Below, piece after piece: positions 9,878-20,592 of a stretch of 64,000 nucleotides of DNA (positions are counted from its first letter, which is position 1; the number at the start of each line of letters is the position of its first letter). Under the pieces are notes generated by a model. It was not told the DNA's origin, did not search any database, and worked only from the letters and a program-made list of their open reading frames with translations. This DNA is from Nitzschia sp. pyKryTriq1 (lineage: Eukaryota > Bacillariophyta > Bacillariophyceae > Bacillariales > Bacillariaceae), in assembly GCA_956465555.1 (NCBI GenBank), contig OY101128.1, forward strand, positions 682,001-746,000, written 5' to 3'. A program made the translations under genes and the position numbers.

Positions 9878-11352
9878 TCATGGCGACATGGGTTGCACTC
9901 CACCATCCTCATGGTGGTGAGAAAACGGCGATGATGATACCATTGTCCCACAAGGTGTTTTCATCTCCTGTGGTGCCAAGGGTACTCCCATAGGCTGAAG
10001 GAGCCGTTTCGAGGCTTGTCCAAAATAGGATCCTTGACGAATCCAAATCTGACTGACAAACTTGGTGTCCACAGCCGGCATAGCTTTCAAATGAAAAAGA
10101 AAGACAGTGGAGTGAGATGGGTCGTCTGGGTACGCTACATCAGTACAGTACTAGGAGTAGCGATAGACTTGTTTCGCATTGTCGTATAGTACGTACCGGC
10201 ATGCAAGGCTCGACGATCCAGCAATCCATCCAAAGTAGCAGGGAAGAAGACTAGCGCCATGCCTTGTTTAGGTTGGATTTGCAGATTCAAATTTGGAAAA
10301 GATGTGGCCCCACCTTGGGCGACATCGTTCAAATACACCAAGACAGTCACGGTGCGCTGACCACCGTTGGCTGCAAATCGAAGACCATCTTCTTGATCTA
10401 GGTTGAAGGCGTCGTAGTGCTAAAACAGGTGAAAGGAAACAAAAAAAGTGAGAACGCGTGACCACAACTACTGGTACTAGCGAAGAGCAAAGACTGGAGA
10501 ATCCAGTCCCACGAATGCAAGAGTTCCCAACACGTCTCGTCTCACCTGCACGTATTGCTGCGATTGAAAATATCGACCCACTTGGGGCAGCTCACAATGC
10601 TCGATCGGCTTTCCAGTCAGTGCCGAGACCTTTCTCATGAGCGACGGCACATCCTCGCGAGCCAAATAGCAAGTAGAGGACGTCCGGGAAGCACTGATCT
10701 CTCCTGTCCCCTTGCCAACGACAGGTGCAGGGGTAAATGCGTCACCGGGTGCCTGCATCAAAAAGTTGCATTCTTCGTAGGTCAGAAATTCGTCGACGCA
10801 GAATACAGGAGGACTTGCGTGGATAATACGAAGTCCAGGATAGTGCTGATTGACACCGTTGTAGACGGGCTGCGGTTGTGCTTGCTGGGGATGAGGGGGA
10901 TGAGGAGGATGCGAAAAATGCTGCCCATTCTGCGGGTGGTGGTTCATCGTGATCATGGCGGCGGCGGCGGCGGCTGACGTGTGTGAAGGGGTATGTTTCA
11001 AGGCCCAAGCGCACAAACCCACGACCAAACGGGATGGCTTCCAGAGAGTGATCGTTGTTTTTTGCGGGGACGATAGAGACGATGACGGTAGATCCCGACT
11101 ACTTGTAGTGGGATGCAGGGAGTGCTCTCTATGGCAATATGGAAACAATGAACGTCGATGGTCGATGGTCGATGGTTTTCGTTTTCCTCTTCTTCTCTTC
11201 TCTCGCATCTCCCTAATATCCCTCTCGTGGCGTCTTTCACACGTCTCGCTTCTCGTGGCTCGAGAGGGGCCGATGAGCGCGGGCGGTTGCGGGGCGAGTG
11301 CTGCTGGATCGTGTTTTTGATCGGTGCGATGGGAATGCCTGACAGACGACAT
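9878..11352 (-). CDS. Prolyl 4-hydroxylase, Fe(II)/2-oxoglutarate oxygenase
   Basis: Hydroxylates prolyl residues using O2, Fe(II) and 2-oxoglutarate, like the catalytic alpha subunit of P4H. Exons on the minus strand: 11352-10546, 10419-10197 and 10083-9878 (donors GTGAG and GTACGT, acceptors TTTTAG and GAAAG), giving 411 residues. The double-stranded beta-helix is complete. The iron ligands are His270 and Asp272 in HYDAF and distal His342 in RALHAG, and Lys351 in VDTKFVSQIWI is the usual 2-oxoglutarate anchor. TVLVYLNDVAQGGATSFP and GMALVFFP are typical strands. The catalytic half begins near residue 160 (GLRIIHASPPVFCVDEFLT). The first 150 residues are basic, then low-complexity, with a weakly hydrophobic WKPSRLVVGLCAWAL that may anchor it in the ER. 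An internal ATG before NHHPQNGQ is an alternative start. Confidence 0.9.
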
Positions 11353-11654
11353 GCAGGGGACGACTAATAGGACCGCCTCGATTTATGCGACTATTTACAT
11401 ACTCTCCGCTCTCTTTGACGACTCGCACGTTGTCTACGTAGCTATAGATGTTTCATGTCTCTACTCGTAGTCTACTATAATAATCAGTAGTCTACCAGTA
11501 CCTATAGTTGTTCCATTATCTTACTTGCAGAGCCTCGAGGAGTCTTCACATTCTGGAGTTTCGTTTCTTTGCCGCGGTCGACCTGTTTCTCATTTTATTT
11601 TGTGTTCGCCATCATTTCAATGCGGGCCCCGCTTGTTGCTTCGTGTTCAAGTTT
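11353..11654. other. Spacer, nothing recognised
   Basis: Short spacer between the ankyrin gene 3' end and the prolyl hydroxylase 5' end, both on the minus strand. It has CTACTCGTAGTCTACTATAATAATCAGTAGTCTAC, a loose inverted repeat of the type seen in other spacers. Confidence 0.4.
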
Positions 11655-13586
11655 CTACCATCCTTGGGATTGCATCCATTCTATCACGCTGGCGTCATGC
11701 CCCATATGCCGCCAGATCTCACTAGGAATGTGCCCTCCCTGGTCCGGAGCAGCAGCGGCCAATAGTTCCATAGGAGACAGTCGACAGCGGGGACTTGCCA
11801 TCCACTCCAAGACGTGACGGTTTCCTCGTTGCGCGGCCTTGTGCAAGGGAGAATGTCCCTGGTGCTGGCGTGCTCCAAAATTCACCCCACAGAGGTCTTG
11901 GAGATAGGAACAGAGTTGGCCAACCTGTTCCGCATTGTCATTCAGTGTCATGGCCACCCAATGCGCGCTAGTGCAACCCCAGTCATTGGCCGCTAGTGCT
12001 AGATTATTATTCTTGCGAGTGGTGTTGTTGCTGGTGCTGGTGCTGTTGCTGGTGCTGGATGGTGGTGACGATGATTTCGATGATTGCGCCACCAAATACT
12101 CCACAACGGGCAAATGTCCTCCATAACAGGCCATGTGTAAGGGGGTGGTCCCTTCTCCCGACGTTTCATAAAGATCCATGTACTGCTGTTCGACGAGATA
12201 CCGAACACAGTCTAGCTGACCATTTCTGGCCGCGTAGTGCAAACATGTTTTACCATCCCGACGCCGCCGCCGTCGTCGTCGTTTCCTTCTTACAAGCTCT
12301 TCTTCCTCCTTCGTATGAATACCACTAGTCGACGATGATGATGATGATGACGCCGCCTCAAGCAGCAGCACCTTTTCTTTGGTTTCCAGTAACAACTTCA
12401 AACAATCCAAATGACCACCTCCGGCTGCCCAATGTTCTGCCATTGACCCATGTCGATCCGTTTGCTGCACCAAATCGAGTAGCAGCAGGCTCGTACTTTT
12501 AGCATGATTGTTGTCGTCGTCGTCGTTGTTGTTGTTGTGGATCTTGGTAGCATTAGCAGCATATGCATCCTCCATCATACGCGACAGCTGATCCAGCTGA
12601 CCCTGTGATGCGGCTTGTAAAAAGGGTGGCAACGATTCCTTGTAGGAAACGAGAGGGTTTCCGCTTCTGTCTACTAATATGACGGAAGGAGCGGTGGTGA
12701 CGGGGTCGACAGCATGATGAACAGTCTTGACATTGTTGTCGTCGTCGCTGTTGTTGTTGTTGTTGTTGTTATTGTTGGTTGGTGCTGGTGGCATTTCGGA
12801 TTTCTTTGAATGACGACTCGTTTCGATTTGTTGCACAATCTCTGACACTCTTGTCTCCCACTCTTCGATTTCCAATTGAGTGGGTGTATATTCTTTCAGA
12901 TCACTGTCTGGTGGTGGTCTCACCACCACTACTGCCCCAGGATTGCTGTCGGAGGTGTCGGTGGTGGTGGTGGCGGATGACTTTAGTAATAATGATAATA
13001 AGCGCTGTTCTTGTTCCCATTGTCGTCGGGCAATTTTGCGACTCAATTTGGTAGGTTTCCAGGGTGTATGAATAGCATGTAAATGTGCGGCAATGCCTCT
13101 TCCCAGGGCATACGTCTTGGCGGAAACACTTCCACAGAGTGGACACTTTGTGAATAACAACGATAATGTTGATGGTGATGATGATGATGATGATGTTGGC
13201 GCTGATGATAGTCCATCAACAACCGTTGTTCTTGTTCTTGTTCTTATTGTGCCAGTGGCAGTGGTAGTGGTAGTTGTGCTACTAGCAGCGCTTTCATTGC
13301 TGGGACGCGTGCTACTACGAGTCCCACTTGCCGCCAATCGACCAAAGGCATCGGCGGAGCGTTTTCGCTTTCGATTTCGATTTGGATTCGGATTTGGATT
13401 CGGATGATTCGTCAAGGGAGAATGCTGCTTGTTGTTGGTCATCGTCGCCGCCTCGGAATGATTGTTTGATGGCAATACGGGTGGAGAGGAGGCGTTGCAT
13501 TCGCTGCTGCTGCTGTTGTTGCTGTCTGCATCATGATTATTCTCCTGCTGCCGCTGTACTCGTGCCGTCGTCGTCGTCATCGACAT
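11655..13586 (-). CDS. Ankyrin-repeat protein with C2H2-like finger
   Basis: A 643-residue protein. The first 140 residues are Asn/Ser/Thr-rich and disordered, with a basic NRKRKRSADAF patch that could be a nuclear signal. A zinc-binding motif follows: Cys148-x2-Cys151-x16-His168-x4-His173 (CPLCGSVS... HLHAIH). After an acidic/Asn linker, about six ankyrin repeats run from residue 330 to the end. Examples are GSMAEHWAAGGGHLDCLKLL, KTCLHYAARNGQLDCVRYLV, TTPLHMACYGGHLPVVEYLV and HSPLHKAAQRGNRHVLEWM. The second and third repeats are separated by a Ser-rich and an Arg-rich insertion (up to eight Arg in a row), and the third and fourth by a Ser/Thr/Asn insertion. Ankyrin repeats bind proteins, and the finger suggests nucleic-acid or protein contact. 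No enzymatic domain is present. The ATG at 13586 is the only candidate before the first stop. Confidence 0.85.
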   Translation of the reverse strand: MSMTTTTARVQRQQENNHDADSNNSSSSECNASSPPVLPSNNHSEAATMTNNKQHSPLTNHPNPNPNPNRNRKRKRSADAFGRLAASGTRSSTRPSNESAASSTTTTTTATGTIRTRTRTTVVDGLSSAPTSSSSSSPSTLSLLFTKCPLCGSVSAKTYALGRGIAAHLHAIHTPWKPTKLSRKIARRQWEQEQRLLSLLLKSSATTTTDTSDSNPGAVVVVRPPPDSDLKEYTPTQLEIEEWETRVSEIVQQIETSRHSKKSEMPPAPTNNNNNNNNNSDDDNNVKTVHHAVDPVTTAPSVILVDRSGNPLVSYKESLPPFLQAASQGQLDQLSRMMEDAYAANATKIHNNNNDDDDNNHAKSTSLLLLDLVQQTDRHGSMAEHWAAGGGHLDCLKLLLETKEKVLLLEAASSSSSSSTSGIHTKEEEELVRRKRRRRRRRRDGKTCLHYAARNGQLDCVRYLVEQQYMDLYETSGEGTTPLHMACYGGHLPVVEYLVAQSSKSSSPPSSTSNSTSTSNNTTRKNNNLALAANDWGCTSAHWVAMTLNDNAEQVGQLCSYLQDLCGVNFGARQHQGHSPLHKAAQRGNRHVLEWMASPRCRLSPMELLAAAAPDQGGHIPSEIWRHMGHDASVIEWMQSQGW

Positions 13587-14454
13587 GATTGATCAGCAAA
13601 ACTCAATCTGCTATATAGAATACGTACTGGTAGCAGTATATACTGTAGCGTTTCCTTCAGTCAAGCTTCAGTCAACAGACAGTGGATTTGCCTCATCATC
13701 ATCATCACCTGGAGGTGTATGCTGTAAACAACTGATACCTTCCTTTCTACTGTACTGTACCGGATCAATGTCGACTACGTTTCGTGTACTCCCGCCGGTA
13801 CCGGTACTCCTTTTGTCGTCATCGTCGTTCACAGAACAACGCGAGTGGGGCAAAAGCTGGTACGTACAGTAATACTGTACCGGTACGAATTATTACGAAT
13901 GCGTTGCTCTGATCTCTCTGATGAGAATCATCGCTTTTGCGGTCGGTGGTGTTTTGTGGAATTTTGGATGAGATGTGCGGCCGGCGGGAAAAGCGAATGT
14001 CGAACAATGAAGGTGATGACGCGGCGTATTGTGCCAGAGTCGTGCCAGTCAAAAGATCAAATGAGGCATTCTGATTGGCTCAACATGTGGTCCACGCCGC
14101 CTTCTCCTACCGGTACTACCTCCGCCAAGTTTTTCGAATGATGCGTTTTGTGTGTTTTATGCACATATCATATCACATGCGTTCCGTCTCTATTACTCCA
14201 CCTTACTAGCTCTGTAATATTCGGTCCCTACACTACTCATCCCATCTTTCATCTCATCCATCGTCTACCGGTATAGTACGAGAGTAGCCTATAGCACTTG
14301 TACTTGTAGAGCGCATCTGCGTCGATTACAGTACATTCTTCCTCGTTCTCATCCGTTCTCGGTCTGCTCATCCTCATCTACGAAACTCTTCATTCAATAA
14401 AACCTGAGCAAACAAGTTGAGTTTGCAGACAGTATTATACCAACCAAAACCCAT
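13587..14454. other. Bidirectional promoter region
   Basis: 868 bases between the divergently transcribed ankyrin and MFS genes, so both promoters must lie here. It has several CCGGTA/TACCGGTA words (about 13,795-13,806, 13,875-13,886, 14,109-14,116, 14,267-14,274). The last 60 bases before the MFS ATG are A-rich, as a leader would be. No TATA box is assigned. Confidence 0.45.
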
Positions 14455-17307
14455 ATGACTGCCACTCGAGAGTTCATATCATCCACCACCACCACCACCA
14501 CCACCACGGCTGAAGGGCATCCTTCTCATCGTACCAAAGAAGACGGAGACTCTGGAACGGCAGCAAATCATCATCATCATCATCATAGGAATAACGACGG
14601 AGGAACGACACCCGTCAGCACAACACCTCGGCCGATTGGCAGCACTCAAAGCATGAGCAGTTTATTAGCACAAGCATTGGAGGTTCCAAGTCTAGATCAT
14701 CCTGCCACCAACCGATCGAGTTTCGACGATCACGAGGAGCACGAGGATGAAAACACATTTTCTTCCTCCATTACACCAGTTCACAAAATAACATCAGGTA
14801 GCAACAGTAGCGGCGATCATGTGGTATTTCAAATGCAATCCTCTCCACCTCCTTCCATGGCACCGATTACTGAGGCTACTATGAACACGCCAAATATTAC
14901 GAACGGAAAACAAAACATGATGATAATGATGATGCAACAGCAACAACAACAAAGTCTGGACGATGTGATATTACCGTTGCATTCGGATTTCACGATTCCA
15001 ACCAGCAACGCCAGATTCTTAGGTGCGCGACACGTTGAGTTTGACAAGGGACCTCCACTGGAAATAGTTCCTCCCAACAACCTTCTTAAGAATGGGGGGA
15101 TGACGAATAACTTGTTGCATCGTAAGAAGAATGATGATGATTCCATGGCAAGGCGGAGTGTCTTTGGAACATCGGTCGGAAAGCGGTATAAAGTGCCCGC
15201 TACCACCCGGCAGCAACAACAACAACAACGAAGTAATACGCCAACCATCGGCAACAACACTCCGATACACTGCAGCGACACTGGCGATGATTCTTCTTCT
15301 CTTTCGCCTCCCTCATCCCCTCCTCAAGTGACCTACATGATTCATAAAGTCCCTGTTCCTGCCGTCTCGCCGTTGACTCCTGCCAAAACATTAAACAGTA
15401 TGAACGATGACGACGGCGACGACGACATTCCAAAAGAACTCATCGCACCCCGAAGATTGTTGGAACGCCGGACGACCTTTCATGAAACGGTTCATGCCCA
15501 ATCACTCTTGCTGGGACTAGCATTCATGGCGGTTTGGTCCCCCAATAATGCCATGGCACCCAACTTGACTCAAATAGCATCTACCTTTGGCATGTCCGAA
15601 GCGGAACGGGATTTGTATCTCGGAAGTTATTGTGCCCTCGCGCTGGGTGTCTTTTGCTTGCCCATTTCGGCACTTTTGGGATTTATGGCCGATTTTCATT
15701 CTCGTAAACATTTGTTTATCTGCTGTGTTCTGGGCGGATCTCTAGCGAGTGCGTGGACCGGATGGTCTCAAACCTTTGGGAGTTTGTTTTGGGCACGACT
15801 GATGAGTGGAGGATGCATGTCGGCGTCTGTGCCGGTAGCTTTTTCATTATTGGGAGATTTGTTTTCGACGGAAGAACGCAATGCGGCCTCTTCGGGGTTG
15901 ACAGCAATGATGGGACTGGGGATCTTGTTGGGACAAGTATATGCCGGGACCATTGGTCCCAAAGCCGGGTGGCAATTTCCCTTTTTTGCCTCTGCAATAC
16001 TATCCTTATCCACATCCTTTTTGGTCATTTTGTGGGTCCGAGAACCAGCTCGAGGAGCCAAGGAAAAGGCTTTGCAAGGATTACTGCAGTCGGGCAACAA
16101 ATACGAACGGCAGCTCACCTTGTCGGGGTTTGTCCACGCCATGCGACACAATCGATCCAACACCATATTGCTGTGGCAAGGATTCTTTACCAGTCTTCCA
16201 TGGGGTATCGTCTTTGTCTTTTTGAACGATTATTTGAGTCAAGAAAAAGGATTTTCAGTACCAGATGCCACCTTTATGGTCATGCTATTTGGTGTCGGAT
16301 GTGCCATCGGTGGCATTCTAGGGGGTTACATTGGACAAATATGTCAACAGCAAAATCGGAGCATGTTGCCACTATTCATGGCTGTTTCGACTTTTTGTGG
16401 GATTCTTCCATTTTGGGGTCTGCTCAATTCGGAATTTCCCAATAAACATGGGTACAAAGCCATGGGATATTCCATCTTGGGAGGTTTGATTGCATCCTTG
16501 CCATCTGTCAATGCACGGCCTTGCATCCTAAATGTCAATCCTCCCGAAACAAGGGGAGCCGCCTTGACGGCTGCCAATCTATTGATTACCTTAGGCCGAG
16601 GCATGGGGCCGAGTTGCATTACTTTGATGGGATCCATTTTTGAGATGAGCCGTCAAACCTCTTTCAATATCACTTTGGGGGTCTTTTGGACTATCACAGC
16701 GATCCAGTTGTTATTTTTGGCCAAGACTTTGCCAGAAGATCAAGATTTAATGGAGGAGGATCTGGCTCGATATGCGGCCGAATTGGCGCAACAGCATGAG
16801 GAAGCGAAGAAAGTGGCCAATGGTTATGGTACGACCTCTCAACACGACAACAACATCCTGGGTGCGCTCCATATTGACGAGGAGCCACTGCCAGTCCCTA
16901 TGACGCCACGATCCACATCATCGGAGCATCCCTACGACTTCAATGATGGAGAATCCTTAGTTAGTATTGAAGACTACATGACAAGCTTTGATGGTACGGC
17001 GGCGCGAATATCCCTTAAATTCGTTCGTCAGGGATTCAAAGAAATCAAGGATGAAATGGTATTATTTAGTGGTACGTGTGGGCCGTGTAGTGGAGGCGTC
17101 ATGACCGAACAAGATCGAGATGACGAGGAGGCAATGGAAGAGATCTTGCCGCAGGAAGAACTCCGGAAGCGACGGAACTTATGGAAACGAAAACAGCAAG
17201 AGCAGCAGTTATTGGCGCAAAAGGATCAAGAGGATGCACACGATTCTTCCGGAAGCGGCAATGCACACAGCAATAATGAGCAGACGCCTTTGCTGGGCAT
17301 TGTGTGA
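14455..17307 (+). CDS. Large MFS transporter, spinster-like
   Basis: A 950-residue major-facilitator permease. Residues 1-340 are disordered and cytoplasmic, with Thr and His homopolymers and a Gln run. The 12-helix core occupies about 345-760: AQSLLLGLAFMAVWSPNNAM starts helix 1, and FMADFHSRKHLF is the MFS loop 2-3 signature (usually G-x-x-x-D-R-x-G/S-R-R). PVAFSLLGDLFSTEERNAAS and GILLGQVYAGTIGPKAGWQF are typical of helices 4-5 in spinster-type carriers. Helices 7-12 start near WQGFFTSLPWGIVFVFLND. A C-terminal tail of about 190 residues is acidic, then basic/Gln-rich, ending in TPLLGIV. Substrate unknown; related spinster proteins move lysolipids or sphingolipids, but the identity here is only a family-level guess. 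Single exon. The tails are far longer than the usual 450-550-residue permease. Confidence 0.85.
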   Translation: MTATREFISSTTTTTTTTAEGHPSHRTKEDGDSGTAANHHHHHHRNNDGGTTPVSTTPRPIGSTQSMSSLLAQALEVPSLDHPATNRSSFDDHEEHEDENTFSSSITPVHKITSGSNSSGDHVVFQMQSSPPPSMAPITEATMNTPNITNGKQNMMIMMMQQQQQQSLDDVILPLHSDFTIPTSNARFLGARHVEFDKGPPLEIVPPNNLLKNGGMTNNLLHRKKNDDDSMARRSVFGTSVGKRYKVPATTRQQQQQQRSNTPTIGNNTPIHCSDTGDDSSSLSPPSSPPQVTYMIHKVPVPAVSPLTPAKTLNSMNDDDGDDDIPKELIAPRRLLERRTTFHETVHAQSLLLGLAFMAVWSPNNAMAPNLTQIASTFGMSEAERDLYLGSYCALALGVFCLPISALLGFMADFHSRKHLFICCVLGGSLASAWTGWSQTFGSLFWARLMSGGCMSASVPVAFSLLGDLFSTEERNAASSGLTAMMGLGILLGQVYAGTIGPKAGWQFPFFASAILSLSTSFLVILWVREPARGAKEKALQGLLQSGNKYERQLTLSGFVHAMRHNRSNTILLWQGFFTSLPWGIVFVFLNDYLSQEKGFSVPDATFMVMLFGVGCAIGGILGGYIGQICQQQNRSMLPLFMAVSTFCGILPFWGLLNSEFPNKHGYKAMGYSILGGLIASLPSVNARPCILNVNPPETRGAALTAANLLITLGRGMGPSCITLMGSIFEMSRQTSFNITLGVFWTITAIQLLFLAKTLPEDQDLMEEDLARYAAELAQQHEEAKKVANGYGTTSQHDNNILGALHIDEEPLPVPMTPRSTSSEHPYDFNDGESLVSIEDYMTSFDGTAARISLKFVRQGFKEIKDEMVLFSGTCGPCSGGVMTEQDRDDEEAMEEILPQEELRKRRNLWKRKQQEQQLLAQKDQEDAHDSSGSGNAHSNNEQTPLLGIV

Positions 17308-17600
17308 GTGATAGGTTAAATTGGCGGATTATACTACTACTACTACTACTAGAGCTTACAAAGAAGACTTCGAATTTGCAAAAGTTAAGTCGAGAGCAAT
17401 GGGTGTGGGTGTTGTAGATAGAGTAAATAGAGACAAGTCGTTTATTCCCACCCAAACAATTCGCTCCGTATTCCAGGATCGGGATCTTTTCCATCTCATC
17501 AACTGTAGAAAACGCGTGTGCGGTGGACTTTCTTTCTGCGCGTGATCGGTGGGGATCAGCCAGATTTCCTGGCACTCTTTCAACTAGCTCATGCTAATCA
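17308..17600. other. Convergent 3' spacer
   Basis: 293 bases between the converging 3' ends of the MFS and Lin0512-family genes. It holds both 3' ends plus a (TAC)n patch at about 17,331-17,350. No other content is seen. Confidence 0.4.
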
Positions 17601-18146
17601 TCATTCATCGTATCCAATAGTTACACATACTACCGCTAAAGTCATGTCATCTTTTGGTTCGGCAACACCTGCTTTCCATACTCCATTGCTCGCGAGCATT
17701 CCACCCGTTTGAATTTCGATTGGTAGGAGCTGGCCATAGGGGAACTCTGCTTTGATAGATTCCATGTCAACCTCTCCAATATCACTCGTCGGGACTCCAA
17801 CTTGGACATGGATCTTCATAGCATCATATCCCCCTGGAATGATGGTTCGGATCTTTACCGAATTGGAGTCGATAGCGTTCCGACAAGCCCGGACGGCAGC
17901 CTTGGTTGGATTCCGACCGTGACAACACCCAAAACCCGTCTGAACAACTGCCACGCGATCCATCCCCTTTGTCGTCGGCTGCTGATTGGCCATGGCCAAG
18001 ATCTGGGTTTTCCTCTGGCCGTTGGCGGTCGTCCAGAATGCTTCGCAGGGACCCAGCATCGCGACTGCGATCCAAAGCGATAGCATTGCTGCCACGGATA
18101 GGGTTTTCATGGATGAAAAATCGTGCTTTGTCTTCATCCTCTTCAT
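17601..18146 (-). CDS. Lin0512/At4g34412-family protein with plastid presequence
   Basis: A 181-residue member of a small conserved family of unknown function found in bacteria, plants and algae. Family boxes are GFGCCHGRNPTKAAVRACRN, IPGGYDAMKIHVQVGVP, EFPYGQLLPIEIQTGGM and TLAVVCVTIGYDE. The His in CHGR and the following Thr/Lys are the conserved positions I recall. The first 36 residues hold a signal peptide whose core (AAMLSLWIAVAMLGPCEA) is followed by Phe37 in CEAFWTTANGQRKTQI. This is an ASAF-like cleavage site plus a basic, hydroxylated transit segment, so import into the complex plastid is likely. The reading frame opens at TTG 18188. The ATG at 18146 is the first, and the ATG at 18110 (MKTLSV) would give a tighter signal peptide. 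Confidence 0.82.
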   Translation of the reverse strand: MKRMKTKHDFSSMKTLSVAAMLSLWIAVAMLGPCEAFWTTANGQRKTQILAMANQQPTTKGMDRVAVVQTGFGCCHGRNPTKAAVRACRNAIDSNSVKIRTIIPGGYDAMKIHVQVGVPTSDIGEVDMESIKAEFPYGQLLPIEIQTGGMLASNGVWKAGVAEPKDDMTLAVVCVTIGYDE

Positions 18147-18891
18147 GTACAGTAGCTCTCCGGCAACTTCCTTTCTCAGTGGTGACAATCTCCCGAGTTT
18201 AGCTACTACTAGCTATAGTAGTAGATCGCATCGAAAGAGAAGAGTGATGAATGAGTGATGCATGCACTGCATGACGATTAACGACTGACTGACGACTGAC
18301 GACTCGATTCATTCATTCATTCGTTCGTTCGTCATTCATTCATTCACTCACATTATTCATTCGAACGAGGGCTGCTGGAGCGTGTGCCCGATCCCGGCAC
18401 ATCAAAACCGTGGATCTGAATCTTGTCTCATAAACTGATAGAAAGTCGTATGCCCCAGTTTCTCTGCTCTAAGTAAATTGGGGGGGAGTTCATTGGAAAA
18501 TATTCATTAATGAATACCAGTAAGAAGAATCAATGATATGAAGAAGCCGTTGGGCCTCATATTAAAAAATAATTAGATTGACAATTAAGAAAAGCTTGGC
18601 CACAACTTGTTGCCCATCCTTTTTTATTTACAAACAAGGACACACGAGAGATGTATGTATTTCGGAGTTGGCGGACAGCAAAGACGGCGGCACCCACTCA
18701 CTATCCGAACAAGACACTACATGGTACTCTACACGAGAATGTTTCAGGCTACTGTTGGTTGACAGTTGACAACACAACCAAGTATATTGCGGAGCAGCAA
18801 AAAGAGAGTCGTCAGTCTCTTCTGGGACGCATTTAATTTGGAACGCTGCCTTCCTCGTTTTACTCTGATCCGACCTTCTATCAGTTTGAAA
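18147..18891. other. Bidirectional spacer
   Basis: Divergent promoter region between the Lin0512-family gene and the LRR gene. It contains a TCAT/CATT/CGTT tetranucleotide patch at about 18,306-18,360 and a homopolymer G run near 18,481. The open frame of the LRR protein extends back to 18,766, but without an ATG. Confidence 0.45.
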
Positions 18892-20592
18892 ATGACAATT
18901 GTGGAACGGGATGACCCGATGCTGCTGGATCACGTCATGCTTGAAACTGGATGTTTTGACAAGCCCTGTCGAATCCAGGTGCTCAACCATATTTGCCAAA
19001 TAGCCGTTCAACCGCACGATGACACTGCTGAGGTCGTTGAGGGGTCGACGTCAACAATGCAAGATGCCTTCGAAAGATGCGAACAGGCGGAAACTTTGTT
19101 GCTTCACGACTTTAAAGAGTCCCAAACGGAAGGTCCCTGCTCGAAGCCAGGGGACGCGCTGCGACAACTCTGTCTCTCGAGCTGCTCCTTTGACACGCTA
19201 CCGTCATTCTTGAAATTGGAGGTTCTCATTTTATGGAAATGCTCTTTCAGGAGTATCAGCAAAATGCCAAACCTGAAAGCACTAGTTATTGTCGACAGCT
19301 TTGTGCATCCCGCGGTCCTTTCGCGGCTACTACAAGAAGCCCCATCCCTGCAAAGGATTGCATTGATTCGGGCGGGTGATATTTTAAATACAAGGAAAGA
19401 TAGGGGGTACTATCTTTCACCTTGCACCAAACCATTGCTCGTCCACTCGAGACAGATCAGAGAGATTGTACTACAGAACACGCTGCTCCCGTGTCCTGAC
19501 ATTGTGCACGCCATTCAATCCAATCCATGCTTCACGAAACTAGCAATATGTGAAACATGGCTGCCTGATCCCTTGGCATTCTGGATGGCCCATGCAATTG
19601 CGACGCCGTCTTCAGCTTTGGAGGTGCTAAAGATCAAAGACGTACAGTGGTCGCCCCGTGGCAGTCTTCAACTAATCAACGGTCTTCGTCAGAACCGACA
19701 TATCAAACATCTGGATTTTTCCAGCACGCTTTGGTACCCGTGCAGACACATGGCGTTCCACCAATTTCTTCAAACCAACGACAATATTGTAGAGATCAAG
19801 CTCAACTCGTTGGTAGATCCTTCAATGATCTCAGGCGCACTGGAAGCGTGCCTAAGCAATGCGACTATCAAGAAAATTTCATTGGCAAGGAATCATCTCG
19901 ATGTTTCTGCAATGTCGAGCCTCGCGAAACTTTTGAAGTCTAATTCCTCGTTGGAACAAATCGATCTTTCTTGCTGTGTCGCCAATGACCCCTCATGCTG
20001 GGAGGACGCGCTTGTTGGCTTGTCTTCGAATGCTTCGTTGAAGTTGATTTCTCTCGAGAGATGTCAACTTGGGGATGTCGGTGCGGCTGCGATCGGTAAA
20101 GTTCTTTCGCTAAATCAAGTCTTGGAATCTATTGACCTCTGTCACAACTGCATCGGCATGGATGGCACTTCCGCACTTGTTGAGGGCCTCAAGAACAATA
20201 GAATATTGCGGCGACTTTTTCTGCATGGTAACAAGAACGAAAACCAAGCAGGTGTTCTTCTTCGTGACATGTTGCGGGATGCCAAGAATTCCACACTCCG
20301 TGTAGTATTCCTACCGGAATCGAGTTTACAAGAAGAGCTCCAATACTATGGAGCGTTGAACTACGCTGGACGAAAACATGTAGGAGACCCCAATACACCG
20401 CATTCTTTGTGGCCAAAGATTCTTGAACGAGCCCTTGACGTTCGTCCGGACGTTGCATTCTTCTTGCTACGACAAAAACCGGACCTGGTTCTCCGCACGT
20501 TTACTGGGAGAAAGCGTTGCTACCGCGAAGTTGCGGAAACTGCGGACCACGAATCGCCATCTTGTTCTCGGATCAGGACATCTGCCCCGTAG
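18892..20592 (+). CDS. Leucine-rich-repeat protein (RNI-like)
   Basis: A 566-residue soluble protein. Residues 1-120 are unlike a known domain. From about 120 to 520 it is built of leucine-rich repeats that become regular towards the C-terminus in the ribonuclease-inhibitor style: ATIKKISLARNHLDVSAMSS, SLEQIDLSC, ASLKLISLERCQLGDVGAAA, VLESIDLCHNCIGMDGTSAL and RILRRLFLHGN, at a spacing of about 28 residues. The last 80 residues (ALNYAGRKHV... FFLLRQKPDLVLRTF) resemble a pattern seen after LRRs in other diatom proteins. It probably acts as a protein-binding scaffold. No F-box, TIR or kinase domain is visible. The start is the ATG at 18892; the upstream extension has only non-ATG starts. Single exon. 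Confidence 0.83.
   Translation: MTIVERDDPMLLDHVMLETGCFDKPCRIQVLNHICQIAVQPHDDTAEVVEGSTSTMQDAFERCEQAETLLLHDFKESQTEGPCSKPGDALRQLCLSSCSFDTLPSFLKLEVLILWKCSFRSISKMPNLKALVIVDSFVHPAVLSRLLQEAPSLQRIALIRAGDILNTRKDRGYYLSPCTKPLLVHSRQIREIVLQNTLLPCPDIVHAIQSNPCFTKLAICETWLPDPLAFWMAHAIATPSSALEVLKIKDVQWSPRGSLQLINGLRQNRHIKHLDFSSTLWYPCRHMAFHQFLQTNDNIVEIKLNSLVDPSMISGALEACLSNATIKKISLARNHLDVSAMSSLAKLLKSNSSLEQIDLSCCVANDPSCWEDALVGLSSNASLKLISLERCQLGDVGAAAIGKVLSLNQVLESIDLCHNCIGMDGTSALVEGLKNNRILRRLFLHGNKNENQAGVLLRDMLRDAKNSTLRVVFLPESSLQEELQYYGALNYAGRKHVGDPNTPHSLWPKILERALDVRPDVAFFLLRQKPDLVLRTFTGRKRCYREVAETADHESPSCSRIRTSAP

Noticed and set aside
11158-11240. Repeated TCGATGG words near the prolyl hydroxylase N-terminus
   Set aside because: A three-fold short repeat inside the coding exon. 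It does not suggest a separate element.
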